A stretch of 64,000 bases of DNA from Chlorella sorokiniana. Taxonomy: Eukaryota; Chlorophyta; Trebouxiophyceae; Chlorellales; Chlorellaceae. The DNA is taken from contig CP084617.1 in the NCBI GenBank assembly GCA_025917655.1, forward strand, positions 1,302,001-1,366,000. The letters are read 5' to 3'. This document shows positions 14,216 through 25,300 of this stretch, piece after piece. The translations under genes and the position numbers were made by a program. The notes beneath the pieces are model-generated. The model did not search any database. It had not been told where the DNA came from and saw nothing but the letters and a program-made list of their open reading frames with translations. Position 1 is the stretch's first letter, and each line of letters starts with the position of its first letter.

Positions 14216-17200
14216 ATGCGAGGGAACGACAGGCGTCGTAGCCCGCCCAGACGCGACGACCGGCGGTTTAGCGGGCCGCCGGGCCCTGGCGGCGGTGGCG
14301 GGTGGGACCGCCGCCGCCCGCGCTCCATGTCGCCCCCAGACCGCTTCAGGAGGTCGCCCCGGGCAAGCGCTTCCGCCGGGACGACTACGACGATTACAAC
14401 CGCCAGTGAGAGTGGGGTCACGCATGAAGTGTCCTCCCTCAAAGCGCCCGGGGCAGCTAGTGGCTGCCGCAGTTTCTCGACCTTGCTGCCAGAGGCTGCG
14501 TCGCCTGTTTGGGCGGCGGCGAAAAGCGCTCTGAGCAGTGCACCCGTCCCTTCGCCTGCTCCCCTCAGTGGCAGCGGCGGACGCTTCGACCGAGGCGACG
14601 GCTACGGCGGTGGCGGCGGTTGGCGCGGCGGCCCGCGTTACGACGACCGCGGCCCTCCCCTCCAAGGTGGGGGGTTGCACACTGCGCCTGTGCCCCGGCC
14701 GGCCCTGCAGTGTTGCCTTGCAATGGAACCCCAGGCCTGACGTCCAAGCCAGCCCCGTTTGTGGCCGGGCCCAGCGCTGGCTGTGCGCACCTGGTGCCCC
14801 TGCCCGCCGAGCGCCGTGCGCCAGCTTGTGCAGCCCCCACCCAGCTCTGACACACGCTCTTTGGCTCCTGCAGGGCCCCGCTGACGTTTGTGGAGTTTGT
14901 GCGGGACCTGCCGCCACACATAGGGCCCGAGCAGGTGCGCAGCGCTTCCGCCGCCGCCGCCGCTGCGCTCCGGCCTGTTGCCCCCTGGGGCGCTGCTCCG
15001 CTGGGGCCTCTGTTGCCCTTTTCTTGCAGCCTTGCAGAGCCCGCAGACCTGGGCTGAGCACCATGCACCAGCAGACATGTCCAGGCGACCGAGCAGTACC
15101 ACCTGTACCGCCCCACCACCGCTGCGCAGGCCAACGACGAGTACCGCCGCTACCTGGCCGACTGGTGGGGGGACGCCATCAAGGCTGAGTTTGAGGAGCG
15201 CAAGGGGGAGCCGGGGTGAGGGCCTGGGGTGTGGGTGGGTGTGAGTGTCGTGGTGGGGTGGGCAAATGGGGCCTACCTGTGTTTGAGGGAGTGCGGGTTG
15301 GCTGGGAGGCCCGCAGTTGCAGCAAACGCAGCCAAGGCCGTGTGGCTGCGGGCCGCCGGCCGCCGTTTTAGGACTGACTACTTCGTTGTGCACCCCGCGC
15401 ATGAACTCGTTACCCCCTGCTGTCTTGATGGCTGCAGGCTGCGCCGCCGGTTCGACCCCCGGGAGCTGGGCAGGGTGGTGGAGCGGCGGGACGAGCTGGC
15501 GCGGGCGGCGGCGGCGGCCTTTGCCGAGGAGCTGGAGGCGGGGGGAGGGCGCTGGTGCGGCGCAGCGCTGGTGCAAGGCGGCGAGACAGCGACAGCAGCA
15601 GCATAATGTTGGACAATGCTGTGCCGCGCGCTGTTGCTGGTTGGCAGTAGCTGGGGCACCAGTGAAGGGTGGGGAAGGGTGGTTCACAAGCGGTTGGAAA
15701 GGTGGCTGACGCCTGTGCTGCCCGGTGCGCCTGACACTCATTTGCAGTGAGTGCGGAGGAGGAGGCTGGGCCCGGTCCCGCCGGCTTTGCCGACGACGGC
15801 GAGGGCAGCCCGCTGCGCGGCGAGCCGCCGCCGCCCAGCCTGGCGCCGGCGCTGTGCTGGCAGCCCGCGCGGCTGGCAGCTGACCTGGCGCTGGCGCGGG
15901 AGCTGGCGCGGGCGGTGGACAAAGAGAAAGGGGTGGAGGCCAACCCGCTGACGGCGGCGCCGCCTGCGGCTGCCGCGGGGGCGGCGAGCAGGAGCCCGCC
16001 GACGGCGAGCAGCCTGCCGATGGGGAGCAGCAGCAGGCGGCGGAGGCTCCTGCTCAGGGCGCGGAGGGGCCGCCGCCGCTCAGGCCCCCGTCGACATGGA
16101 CGCTGAGCTGTCGGCGGAGGAAGCCGCGCGGAAGCTGGACCTCCTCCTGCTCTACCTCTGGCGCGTGCACGGCATAGACTTTACGGCGGCCGCGAGTACT
16201 CGGCGCCCGAGGAGCCGGGGCGGGCGGCGGCGCGGCGCACCAAGCGCGGGCCCAAGCCCTCGGATGCCGACCTGGCTGCGGATGCCACGGCGGCGGCAGC
16301 AGCGGAGGCGACGGCGGGGGCGGCGGATGATGCCAAGGCGGCAGAGGACGGCGCGGGCGAGGCGGGCGAGCCGAAGGGAAAACCTGTAAGCGAGGCCGCG
16401 GCCGACGGCGACGTGCCTGCAGCGGAGGCCAGCTCACCCGCTGGCGCTGCCGCTGCGGAGGCGGCCGAGGCCAAGTCGCCCACAGCAGCCTTGGCCGCGG
16501 CGAAGTCGCCGACGGCAGCAGCAGCAGCTGAGGCGAAGTCGCCGACTGCGGCGGCGCGGCGGCGGCGGCGGCGCCGCGCAAGGAGGGCGGCGGCGCTGTG
16601 CCCGAGGTGCAGCAGTACGAGCGGCGCGTGGTCGGCTTCTGGCGGTACCGCATCGACAAGGGGGGACCCCTGCTGCTGCCGCTACACAAGCAGCGGGTGC
16701 GCGGGGACTGATGCTGCTGCTGCCCGCTCGTATCCAGGGCGCTCGGTCTCGCTCCTCGCTCGGGCGGCGCCGCCGCCAGCCGTCTCGCGTCTCTGCCTGC
16801 CCACTGGAGTCCCTCTCCCGCTGATCCCCTCTGCCCCAGTCCCTCCCAAACTAGTCCCCACCCTTTTGCACGTTTTTGCAACGTTTACGGTACAGCAAGG
16901 CAACGGAAGGGCAAGCAAGCACACTCCCCCTCCCGCTGCCCCCTGCTTCAGGTGGAGGAGGAGGTGGAGCGCTTCGTCGAGGCCCAGATCATCAAGATTG
17001 ACGACAACAAGTGGGGCAACAAGCTGAGCCAGGTGCGGGCCCGGCCATCGGCCCCCATGCCTCGACGCCAGGGCCGCCGCTGAGGCGCCTCTCGGCCCCT
17101 GCCCTCCATGCACCTGTCCCCCGCCCTTCACCCACCACCCCCATCCCCATCACCTGACGACATCCCCCACATTACCCCTCGACCCCTGGCCGCCGCTTTC

Positions 17201-18716
17201 CAGCGCCGCCAGCCTTTGCCTGCACCTCCTCTGCCCATGTTCCTGCACCCTCAACCTGCGCCCTCATCCGTTCCCCGCCTCCCGCCGCCCCGCCGCTCGC
17301 CGCCCGCAGAAGCTGTTCATGGGGCGCGACTTTGTGGTGAAGCACATCCGCAACAAGCACGGCCACGTTGTGGATGCGGAGCGGGAGCGCATCCAGGAGG
17401 ACATCTACTGGGAGAACTTCAGGTGGGGTGTGGGGGTGGGGGGACGATACAGGTGGGGGTGTGGGTGGGGGACGGGGGGGCAGGGGATTGTTTGGGTGGG
17501 GGTGGACGGGGAAGAGGGGGAGTGTTTCTTGGGTTGGTGTGTGTGAAGGAGCACATGTGTCTTGCGCCACCCGGCTGTGCGGCGCATCCCTCAGTGAGGC
17601 GGCAGCTGCGTGAGCGTCATGGGAAAGCGAGACCGCGGGTAGCAAGTGCATCCCGCAAGAAAGCAAGGGCAGCACAGCGGGCAACGGGTGCGTTGGCTGG
17701 CCGCCTGACGGCGCACGGCCGTGTGTTGCGCCCTCCTGGGTTTGCAGGGCCTTCAAGCGCGAGGAGCAGCGGCGGCAGGAGGAGGAGCAGGAGCGGGTGA
17801 TGGCGGCCATGGGGCCCGCCGCCATCGGCAGGTGAGCGGTACCAGTGCATCTGCGGTGTATCTGTGTATATATGTGGCACATAGTACTGCATGCAGTCTC
17901 GGGAGATGCTGCTACAGCAGCAGCACCAGCGCTTGTGGAGCTGGCAGGCGGGGCGTGTGGGAGGTGGCTTCCGGCGGCTGCAGCGCACTGAAAGGGGGTG
18001 GGAGCCTCGGCCCGCATATCTCCAGCTGCGCACACGCTCCCTCCCCCTTGCAGGGGTCGCGGGCGGGGGCTGCCCGCCCTGGAGGGAGCGCTGCCTCTGG
18101 CGGCCCCTGGCATGATGATGGCCCCCATAATCATGCCCGCAGCAGGCGAGCCGGCCCTGCCTGCCCCTGGAGACTGCCGCCGTGCAGGCTGCTGCTGCCG
18201 GCGTGCGCTGCATCGGCGCCAGCCGTCGCCAAGCGCGGCTGACGCTGGCGCCGCCGCTTGGTGTGGAGGCGTTCCTGGCGCTGCACTGCCAGGCCTGGGC
18301 CCCCTCTTCAGCTGCTGAGCTTGTGCCGCGGCCCGCACGTCTCCCACCTGCAGGCGGCATCGCCCCCGTCATCCTCCCAATGGATGTGGTCATGGGCATG
18401 GGCGGCGGCATGGGCGGCATGGGCGGCGGACGCGGCGGCCGGGCGGGTGCGCTGAGCCGGCAGGCCCTCCTGCTCTGCCTGCTTCGAGTACTGCGCTGCA
18501 TCGTGTGTCCTGCCCTGCCGCCCCCTCCACCCTCTTGCTCACAACCCACTGGCTGCTCGGGTGCTGTGCAGGCGCGGCGGGCGCGGGATCGGCCGAGGCG
18601 GCGGCCGCGGCCCGGGCCTGCCCGGCGCCAAGCTGGACGGCGGCGGGCTGCGCGAGTATTTCGACCTCGATGCGCCGCAGAACAACAGGGCCGTGCTGGA
18701 CTATGGGGACCTGTGA
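14216..18716 (+). CDS. SERRATE/ARS2 RNA-effector protein
   Basis: SERRATE (plants) and ARS2 (animals) connect the nuclear cap-binding complex with microRNA processing, splicing and RNA decay. The start MRGNDRRRSPPRRDDRRFSG is the Arg/Ser/Gly-rich N-terminus, with RFRRDDYDDYNRQ following. The core starts with the exon at 14874-14934 (LTFVEFVRDLPPHIGPEQ), then 15085 onward (YHLYRPTTAAQANDEYRRYL), RFDPRELGRVVERRDELAR, ALCWQPARLAADLALARELA and KLDLLLLYLWRVHGIDF. A long Ala-rich insertion with three KSPTAA motifs precedes EVQQYERRVVGFWRYRIDKG. The finger-like exon reads LFMGRDFVVKHIRNKHGHVV, with the two histidines present but without an obvious paired-cysteine half. The C-terminus is Met/Gly-rich (MMMAPIIMP; GMGGGMGG) and ends EYFDLDAPQNNRAVLDYGDL, matching the conserved SERRATE end. 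A frame change near 14355 probably reflects one missing base. Confidence 0.9.
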
Positions 18717-19378
18717 TGGGGCCGCCGACAGCTCTCAGCGGCACCCCCGCCCGCCTGCAGCTCGCTCCACGCGCCTTTTCGGTTTTACAATGACGCCGGC
18801 AGCGCAGCAGAGAGTGTGCACGTGGCGGTCCCGCGTGATGTGCTCTCTGCTGCGTGCGAGAGCTCCATTCAAAGGCACCGCTGGCGTGCATGTCGTCATG
18901 CCGCCGCTGCTAGCCGGCCCACGCGCGAGGGGGCGGGGCACAGGCCTGCGCTCCCGACCGTGTTTCATTGGCTTCCCGATTGCACGCCTGCTCAGCTGGT
19001 GCATCCTGCCTGCATTTCGGCCTCCGCTCCTCGGCCACTTCCAGCGCTGCTGTCGGCCGTGTGCGTTCCAGGCCCCTGGGCGCACCCAGCCCCTCTGCTG
19101 TAACTGCTGCCAGGGTCCGTCTGCCAACAGGGTGTCGAAGATGGCATGCAGTGCAAAAGGATTTACAGGCGGCATGCACGGTGGCGTTGAACGCTGCAAG
19201 GTGGCACACTGGGCGTGCGGAACAGAAGCAGGGGCAGACAGCAGCATGCGTTGACGGCGCATGCGTTGACGGCGTGCAAGGACAGCGTGCGGCGAGATGT
19301 TCTGGCCGCCGAGAGGAAATGCTGTAGGCAGGCAGCGAGGGGAACGCCTTTCGGCGCTCCTGCATCCGCGCTGGCACG
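18717..19378. other. Convergent 3' region, SERRATE / SRPBCC
   Basis: These 662 bp lie between two convergent stop codons. A 15-bp unit beginning GCATGCGTTGAC is repeated in tandem near 19244-19274. TGTAA occurs on the plus strand at 19099 and its complement on the minus-gene side at 19163, possible poly(A) signals at a long distance. No gene is recognised. Confidence 0.45.
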
Positions 19379-21264
19379 TCATCGCAGGAGGGCTTGCGGC
19401 GGAAGCGAGGGCGGGGGCCCCGCCCCCGCCGCAACCAACGCTTCCACGTGCGTCTTGACCGCCGCCAGGTTGGCGCCGATCTCGTCCTGCACCCGCCGCT
19501 CAATCAGGCCCACCAGCAGCCAGGGCTGCGGCCGCACGAAGAGCGTGTAGGACAGGCGGCAAGCGCGCTCCCGGCGCCCTGCACACGCCACAGGCCGCGA
19601 AACTCCTGCAGGGGCAACAACAGCCAATGTTTAATGTGTGTGAGTGTGAAGGTGCGGGGGGGGTCCTTTTGGTAAATGTCTGCGTGCCGGCAGCGACAAA
19701 CCAGCCAGACCAAGCCAGAGCTAGGCCAGGTCAACCTCTCCGCTGGCAGAACAAGCCCGCTTCGAGACTGCCTGCTGCCAGTGACACCCCCAACGCAGAA
19801 AAGACAGTTCTCGGCTCACCGCAAAATCGCCTTCAACCAGCTGGAAGGCAATGTCCATGGCGGCGGCGGCGCCCAGCGGCGAGCGCGGGCGCAGGTAGCG
19901 CCGCTCGTCAAACGCGCCCGCGCTGCTGCTGCCGCTGCCGCCGCCCTCGCTGACGCTGCCGCTGCCGCTGCCGCTGCCGCTGCCGCTGCTGCTGCTGCTG
20001 CCGCTGCCGCCGCTCGGCACCCAAGGCCAGCGCACAGCTCCAAAGAAGCCGCCGCCGACCGCGTCGCTGCCGCTGGAGGCGCTGCCGTTGGGGGCTGCGG
20101 CGGGGCGGTTGGGGCTGCGCACTAGCTGCTCTGGGGGCATGCCGGCGGGGTGCTCTCGGATGTCGAGGCACACGCGGGCGCAGAAGCGCAGCCCGAGCGC
20201 CAAGTCCTGCCGCCCCACCTGCAGCCCGGGTGAGAAGAGCGCTTTGCTTGCTGTTGCTACTTCAACGACTTGTTGTATGCACAGGTGGATGAGGGCCGGA
20301 TTTAAGACCCACGCAAGCCCCAGAACTCGAGCAGCACGGGCTGCAGCTTGCTTGCCGCCCAGCCCCGGACCAGGGCGCCCCTTGGGGCTAAAGCAGCGGT
20401 GCACGCAGCCGGCCGCCCTGCCCGCACCTGCAGCAGCCTGCAGCCGTCTGGGTAGCGCTCCACGCACCGGTTCTCTGCCAGGCCTGCAGCAGGGGGCCAA
20501 ACAGCGGGGCAGACGAGGGGGCGGTGTGTGTGTGTAAGTGGGGGGTGACTCCGGGGGGTGAGCATGAGCTAAGCGAGCACAAGGGCCACCTGGGGAGCCG
20601 CCCCTCGGAGCGAAGACAGGGGCGTGCAATGCTGGCCCCTGCCCCGCCTGTACACGAGCCCCAACTGGCCTGGAACCTGCAGATTGTACTGGCATGAACT
20701 CGCCTGGAATGAAGGTGCCCAGGGCCTCGTATGAGGTAAGGGCGGCGTACACCGCTTGGGCGGGGCGGCCACCTCCACTCCCGCCCAGATGCACCGGCTG
20801 TTGGAGGGCCCAGGCTCGATGGCTATGTCCACCGGGCCTATGCGCCCGGCTCCGCTGGCAGCGCATAGACAGCGAGGTCGCCGCCGCTGCGAGGGTCGCC
20901 GTCAGAGGCGGCGGCGCGGGGGGGCCTGTGCAGCGAGCGGGCGCGGGCAGGCAGGAGCGTCAGCAGGCGCTGGAGGGGATCCACGAGGAGGCCAGTGGCT
21001 GTTGCCAGCTCGCTGAAAGCAAGCCGTGTCACCTGCCAGTGGGTTGTGAGGGGGATGGCGCAAGCCTCGGTAGCTGCTGGTGCTGCAGGGCAGCTGCGAG
21101 CGGGCTGCGGCGGGGCCTATCCACGCCGGGGCAGGTGCGACAGACGCAGCAAGTCGGCCTGGGCTCTGGGGCTGCGCGGGCGGCTGGCAGCACGCAGCAG
21201 CGGTGCACAGGGACGTGAGAGGAGCCATGACGAATGCGCTCAGGCACCTCGAGACGGTCACCAC
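19379..21264 (-). CDS. SRPBCC (polyketide cyclase/START-like) domain protein, probably plastid-targeted
   Basis: SRPBCC proteins form a helix-grip fold that binds hydrophobic ligands; the plant members of this type are mostly uncharacterised. Visible blocks in order: an N-terminus rich in Ala, Pro and Ser with few acids (MAPLTSLCTAAACC from 21228), like a plastid transit peptide; GPVDIAIEPGPSNSRCIWAG; QAVYAALTSYEALGTFIPGE; ENRCVERYPDGCRLLQ; LALGLRFCARVCLDIREH; a Ser/Gly-repeat insertion near 19920-20005; the family-typical DIAFQLVEGDF; FRGLWRVQG; and the last exon LSYTLFVRPQPWLLVGLIER ending at 19379. Frame changes near 20846 and 20760 both sit in G/C runs and are most simply missing bases. 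The start codon and the first intron are uncertain. Confidence 0.75.
19920..20005. repeat. GC-rich coding hexanucleotide repeat (Ser-Gly)n
   Basis: Imperfect repeat of GCTGCCGCT-type units. Read on the minus strand it encodes an alternating Ser-Gly stretch inserted in the SRPBCC protein, probably a flexible loop between beta strands. Confidence 0.75.
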
Positions 21265-21941
21265 AGGCTCCTCAGAGAGGGGGTAGACTGGCCTCGCGCG
21301 GCGGCAAAATCACGAGCACATTCGAGATAGCGAATGCGCCAGCAATGCGCCGCGGAAGGTCGCCGTGTCCGCCAGCCCATGCTGACCACGCGCTGGTGGG
21401 GAGCGCCAGCAGGTACGCCAAGTCAGCCGCACAGTGCCGAAATTTGCGATGTGGTTTGGCAATCACGCTATCTATCAGCCCTTCAGTGCATCCAGTGCTA
21501 ATTTTTGCTTCTATCCAAACCAGTGACTAGGAATGTGAGGGGAGGTATCCCCGGTCCAACTGCAGCAGCGCAGCGCCGCATGACGCGCCTCATACTGACT
21601 GGGGACGCAGCCCTGCTGCAGCTGTCAACAGGATAGAAAATCTGCACAAAACAGCAGCAGAGGTCAGCTGCTGCCGTCTCAGGCGCGCAATGCGCGGCTG
21701 GCTGCGCTGGCGCTGGTGAAAGGAGGGGCGGTGAGCGGCGGCAGAGGGGCGGTTTGAGAGGCCAGCTGACATGCTTGGAAGCATAAAGACCCGCATGCCT
21801 ATCTTTTGCCTGTAAATCACACCCGCAGACTGACAATGCGATTAACCAGCAAGCAGTCGTGTGCGACAGCAGAGACTTGCAGGAGGGGAGTCGCACAAAG
21901 GTGGCTTCACAGTGGAAAGCCGTCGCCCGGGTGCCGCGCCC
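21265..21941. other. Spacer between SRPBCC 5' end and HEAT-protein 3' end
   Basis: About 680 bp of mixed composition that should contain the SRPBCC promoter and the 3' UTR of the HEAT-repeat gene. I see no gene, repeat or RNA in it. Confidence 0.45.
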
Positions 21942-22263
21942 TCAAGGCCGCCCCGTCAGCACCAGCTGCGGCGTGACCTGGCTGCCCGGCACGCCGCCGG
22001 CAAAGCGGCCCCGGGGGCGGCACGTCGGGCGAGGCCGCCATGGCGGCCCGCTGCTCCTGCGACAGCCGCCCCGCAAAGATGGAGGGCCCCACCAGGTCGC
22101 GCAGCGCCCACGCAGCGCCCCGCCGCCGCCTCGCACAGGCGGTGGCCGCAGGTGAGGGAGCGGAAGAGGGGGGCAGGAAGTCTTCCAGGTGGGGCTTGAA
22201 GGCCTGCGGTGACAGGGCGGCGCGCGTGTGTGAGAGAGAGTGTGTGTGTGCGTGAGAGAGAGC

Positions 22264-22300
<37 letters not shown>

Positions 22301-25300
22301 CGTGTATGCGTGTGTGTAAGAGAGAGAGTGGAGTGCGTGTGTGTGTGGTGAAGATGCTGGGAGGATGATAAGAGAGGGGGAAAGGCTTGGGGTGCAGCAG
22401 GGCACCCACAAGAGGCAGGGCCAAGCAGGGAGAGATGACGTAAAGGGCCTTGCTCCCCGCTCTGCCACGGCAGCCTCACCTTGTTGCCCAGGTTCTGCGC
22501 GATGGCGGGCAGCTGCTTCCACACCGTTTCGTGCAGGTTGGTGGCATGAGCAAAGTGGTGCAGGCGGGACAGCTCAGCCAGGGCCGGCAGGAACTCGGGC
22601 ACAACGGCGGGGGCCACCGCTGCACGGCGGCATGCGGGGGGCGGGGGGGGCACGTGTCAGTGTGACAGTCGTGGCTGCAGGCTGCTGGTGGAAAGCGCAG
22701 GTCGAAGATGGAGCAGCGGCATGCAGCGGAGGCGGCGTGGAGGTACGACCCGTCGCGGCTGCCGCACAGCCGTGCTGCCCTGCCGCGCCCGGCAGCTGCT
22801 GCAGCCCACCCTGCTCCCTCGCACACACACGCATGCACCCACACCCGCCCGCCCGCCACCACACACGTGCACAGCCCACCCACCCGACAGCTCCCGCAGC
22901 ATGTAGACGGCGCCATCGGAGGCCTCCCAGGGCTCCTTGGGCCTGTGGGGAAGACAGCAAGCCAGAGCGGTGTGTGGGAGGGATGAAGGGGGGGACACCA
23001 CCCGCAGCCCAGCGGTTGCACCTGGTGCCAAGCAGACACCCGGCGGCGAGGCAGCATCCGGTTGCGGCCAAGCCCTTCTGGCCAGGCTGCCCATCGGGGC
23101 ACCCACCAAACTCAAGCCACTCTACAAAGCTAACTCCACTCAGCACCAGCATTCCAACAAACCCCACAACCATCCACCCCCTCCCCCGCATCCCAGCCCC
23201 ACCGCGCAAAGCCGTGGTCCATGCACCCGTCCACCCCCACCCCCCTCACCCACCTCCACACACACACCACACCCATACCCACACATCCCCCCGCACCGAG
23301 CAAAGCCGTGGTCCATGCACCCGTCGCCGCCGCGCGCCAGCTTGGGGGCCAGGCTGCCGCACGAGAACATGGTGCGGTCGGTGTGCAGGGCGGGGTCGTT
23401 GGCGCGCTGGCGCTGCAAGGAAGCGCAGGGGGAAGGGGTCAGAGAGTGCAGCGTTGGGGGCAGCAGCGCTTGCGAGGCCACTCTGTGATTTGCGGGAAGC
23501 TGTAGTGTGTGGTGTGCACGCAGGTACGGTGCTGGGTGGGGGCTTGATGATCGAGGGGTGGGCTACACCCAGCCCCACCCCGCCCCGCCCCACCACCACG
23601 CATCTGTGTATCGCCCGCCCACCTGCGCCGCCACTCCAAACAGCGTGGTGTTTTCCAGCGAGCCGTAGGCGCGGCTGTCGGCCGGCTGCTCCCGCGCCTG
23701 CAGCACCATCTCACGCACCTGGGCCACGATGCGGCCCACAGCCTCGTCGCCATACGCACGCACTGCAGCGGAAGGGCGGGCGGTGGGGGTCGGCCGGGGG
23801 GGGAGCAGGCACTGCCAGCGTGGCAGTGGCTGTGCATGCGGAGGGAGGGGCAGGCCGGCTGTTGCTTGAGGCGGCTGCTCAGGGGGCCGTGGGCAGCACT
23901 CTCAATAAGGCGGCATGCGGCACGCGGCTGCCTCAGCCCCTGCCTCCCACAGTGCAGAGCGCCTCCCTCGGGCGGGTGCTGGGCGCACCTGCGTTGCCGA
24001 GCGCCACCGCCGAGTCCTCCCGCACAGAGAAGATGTTGTCCCAGAGGTGGGCGAACCACAGGGTGTAAAGCTCCTGCGCCCGGCACACAGGGGTGCATGG
24101 TGCTTGATGGCTTCTTACACACTGCAGGTGCAAGCCAAGCGAGCGCAGATGCACCGCTTCCCGCGGCGCCCGCCGCCTCGCTGGGCTCATGGCCCCACAG
24201 CTGGCGTGACAGCCGCAGCTTGCCTGTACCAGCAGTCACTGCCCCCCCACACTCTCCAGGGCATACACGCGCAAGCGACCCACTCAGACCGCCCCCGCCA
24301 CCCCCACTCCTACCTCCAGCACCTCCCGCGACTCCTCGGGAAAGCGGTGACGCAGCGGCCGCAGGCGAGGCAGGCGGCGTCGCGCACCGGCCACGACGCG
24401 TCCTTGAAGCACAGCAGCAGCGCGCGCAGCAGGCGGGGCACCCAGGGCGCCACCGCCTCCTTGTCGACCTGCGGGGGTGGGAGGGGAGGTGGTGGGGTTG
24501 AGGAGAGGGATGTGGGGTGCATGTGGGCGTCAATGGAGGCATGAGCGGGGCAATGGATGGTGCCCAAGGGATCTTCCAATGGAAGTAAACCCAGGGCCCC
24601 TTCTTCCGCTACACACACCATACTCACCTGATCCACCCATCACACCACTCACACCAACCACCTTCTCAACCCATCACGCACGCACAAAGACAACCTTGCC
24701 CACCCCACGCACCTTGCACATGAGCTCCGCGATGCAAGCGCAGGCGGCCTCCCGCACCGCGTGGTTGTTGGCCTTGCTCTGCTCCACGTAGTAGGCCACC
24801 ACCTGGGCGACGAGCGTAGGTGGGGGAGGAGCAGTTCCCAGGCTTAGTTAGAAGTGCTGTAGAGGCAGCAGGGCTGGGAGGTGCCTCCACCGGCCGACAT
24901 TCAAGAGGGGGCGACGGGGTGGGATGGGGGGGGATGCCCAGGTTCACAGGCGTCGTAGAGGCAGCAGGGCTGGGAGGTGGCCACCAGGGCCCCGACAGTT
25001 CCCATGCCCCACAACAGATCACCTCACCACGGTCACTCGAGGGCACATGCACGCACCGCCCCTTTCGCTGGCCCATGCCCCCGCCCCCACCTGCGGCGCG
25101 CACTGGGCCACGGCCGCCCTGCCGCCGTCGCCCATGACCAGGCGCCAGGTCTCCTGGGAGTACAGGCGCACCCCCTCGGCCACGTAGTACCTGCGGTACG
25201 AGGGGCGGTACCATCAGTCTGACGAGCTCCATCGCGAGGTGACAGATGCTCTTTCAGTACACCGGGCAGAGGCCAGAACGGGCATGAGACAGGGGCGAGG

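Noticed and set aside
13934-15064. 376-residue minus-strand frame over the SERRATE 5' exons
   Set aside because: Composition-driven shadow; the plus strand carries conserved SERRATE segments here.
20302-20582. Short minus-strand frames with cysteines as a small secreted protein
   Set aside because: They fall within introns and exon shadows of the SRPBCC gene and have no signal peptide or conserved pattern.
22226-22350. Possible CRISPR-like or satellite array
   Set aside because: Simple TG/GA repeats without spacers or a constant repeat unit; an ordinary microsatellite.
22341-24068. 575-residue open frame on the plus strand
   Set aside because: It is antisense to exons of the HEAT-repeat gene, is Pro/Ala/Arg-rich without family similarity, and is open only because stop codons are rare in this composition.
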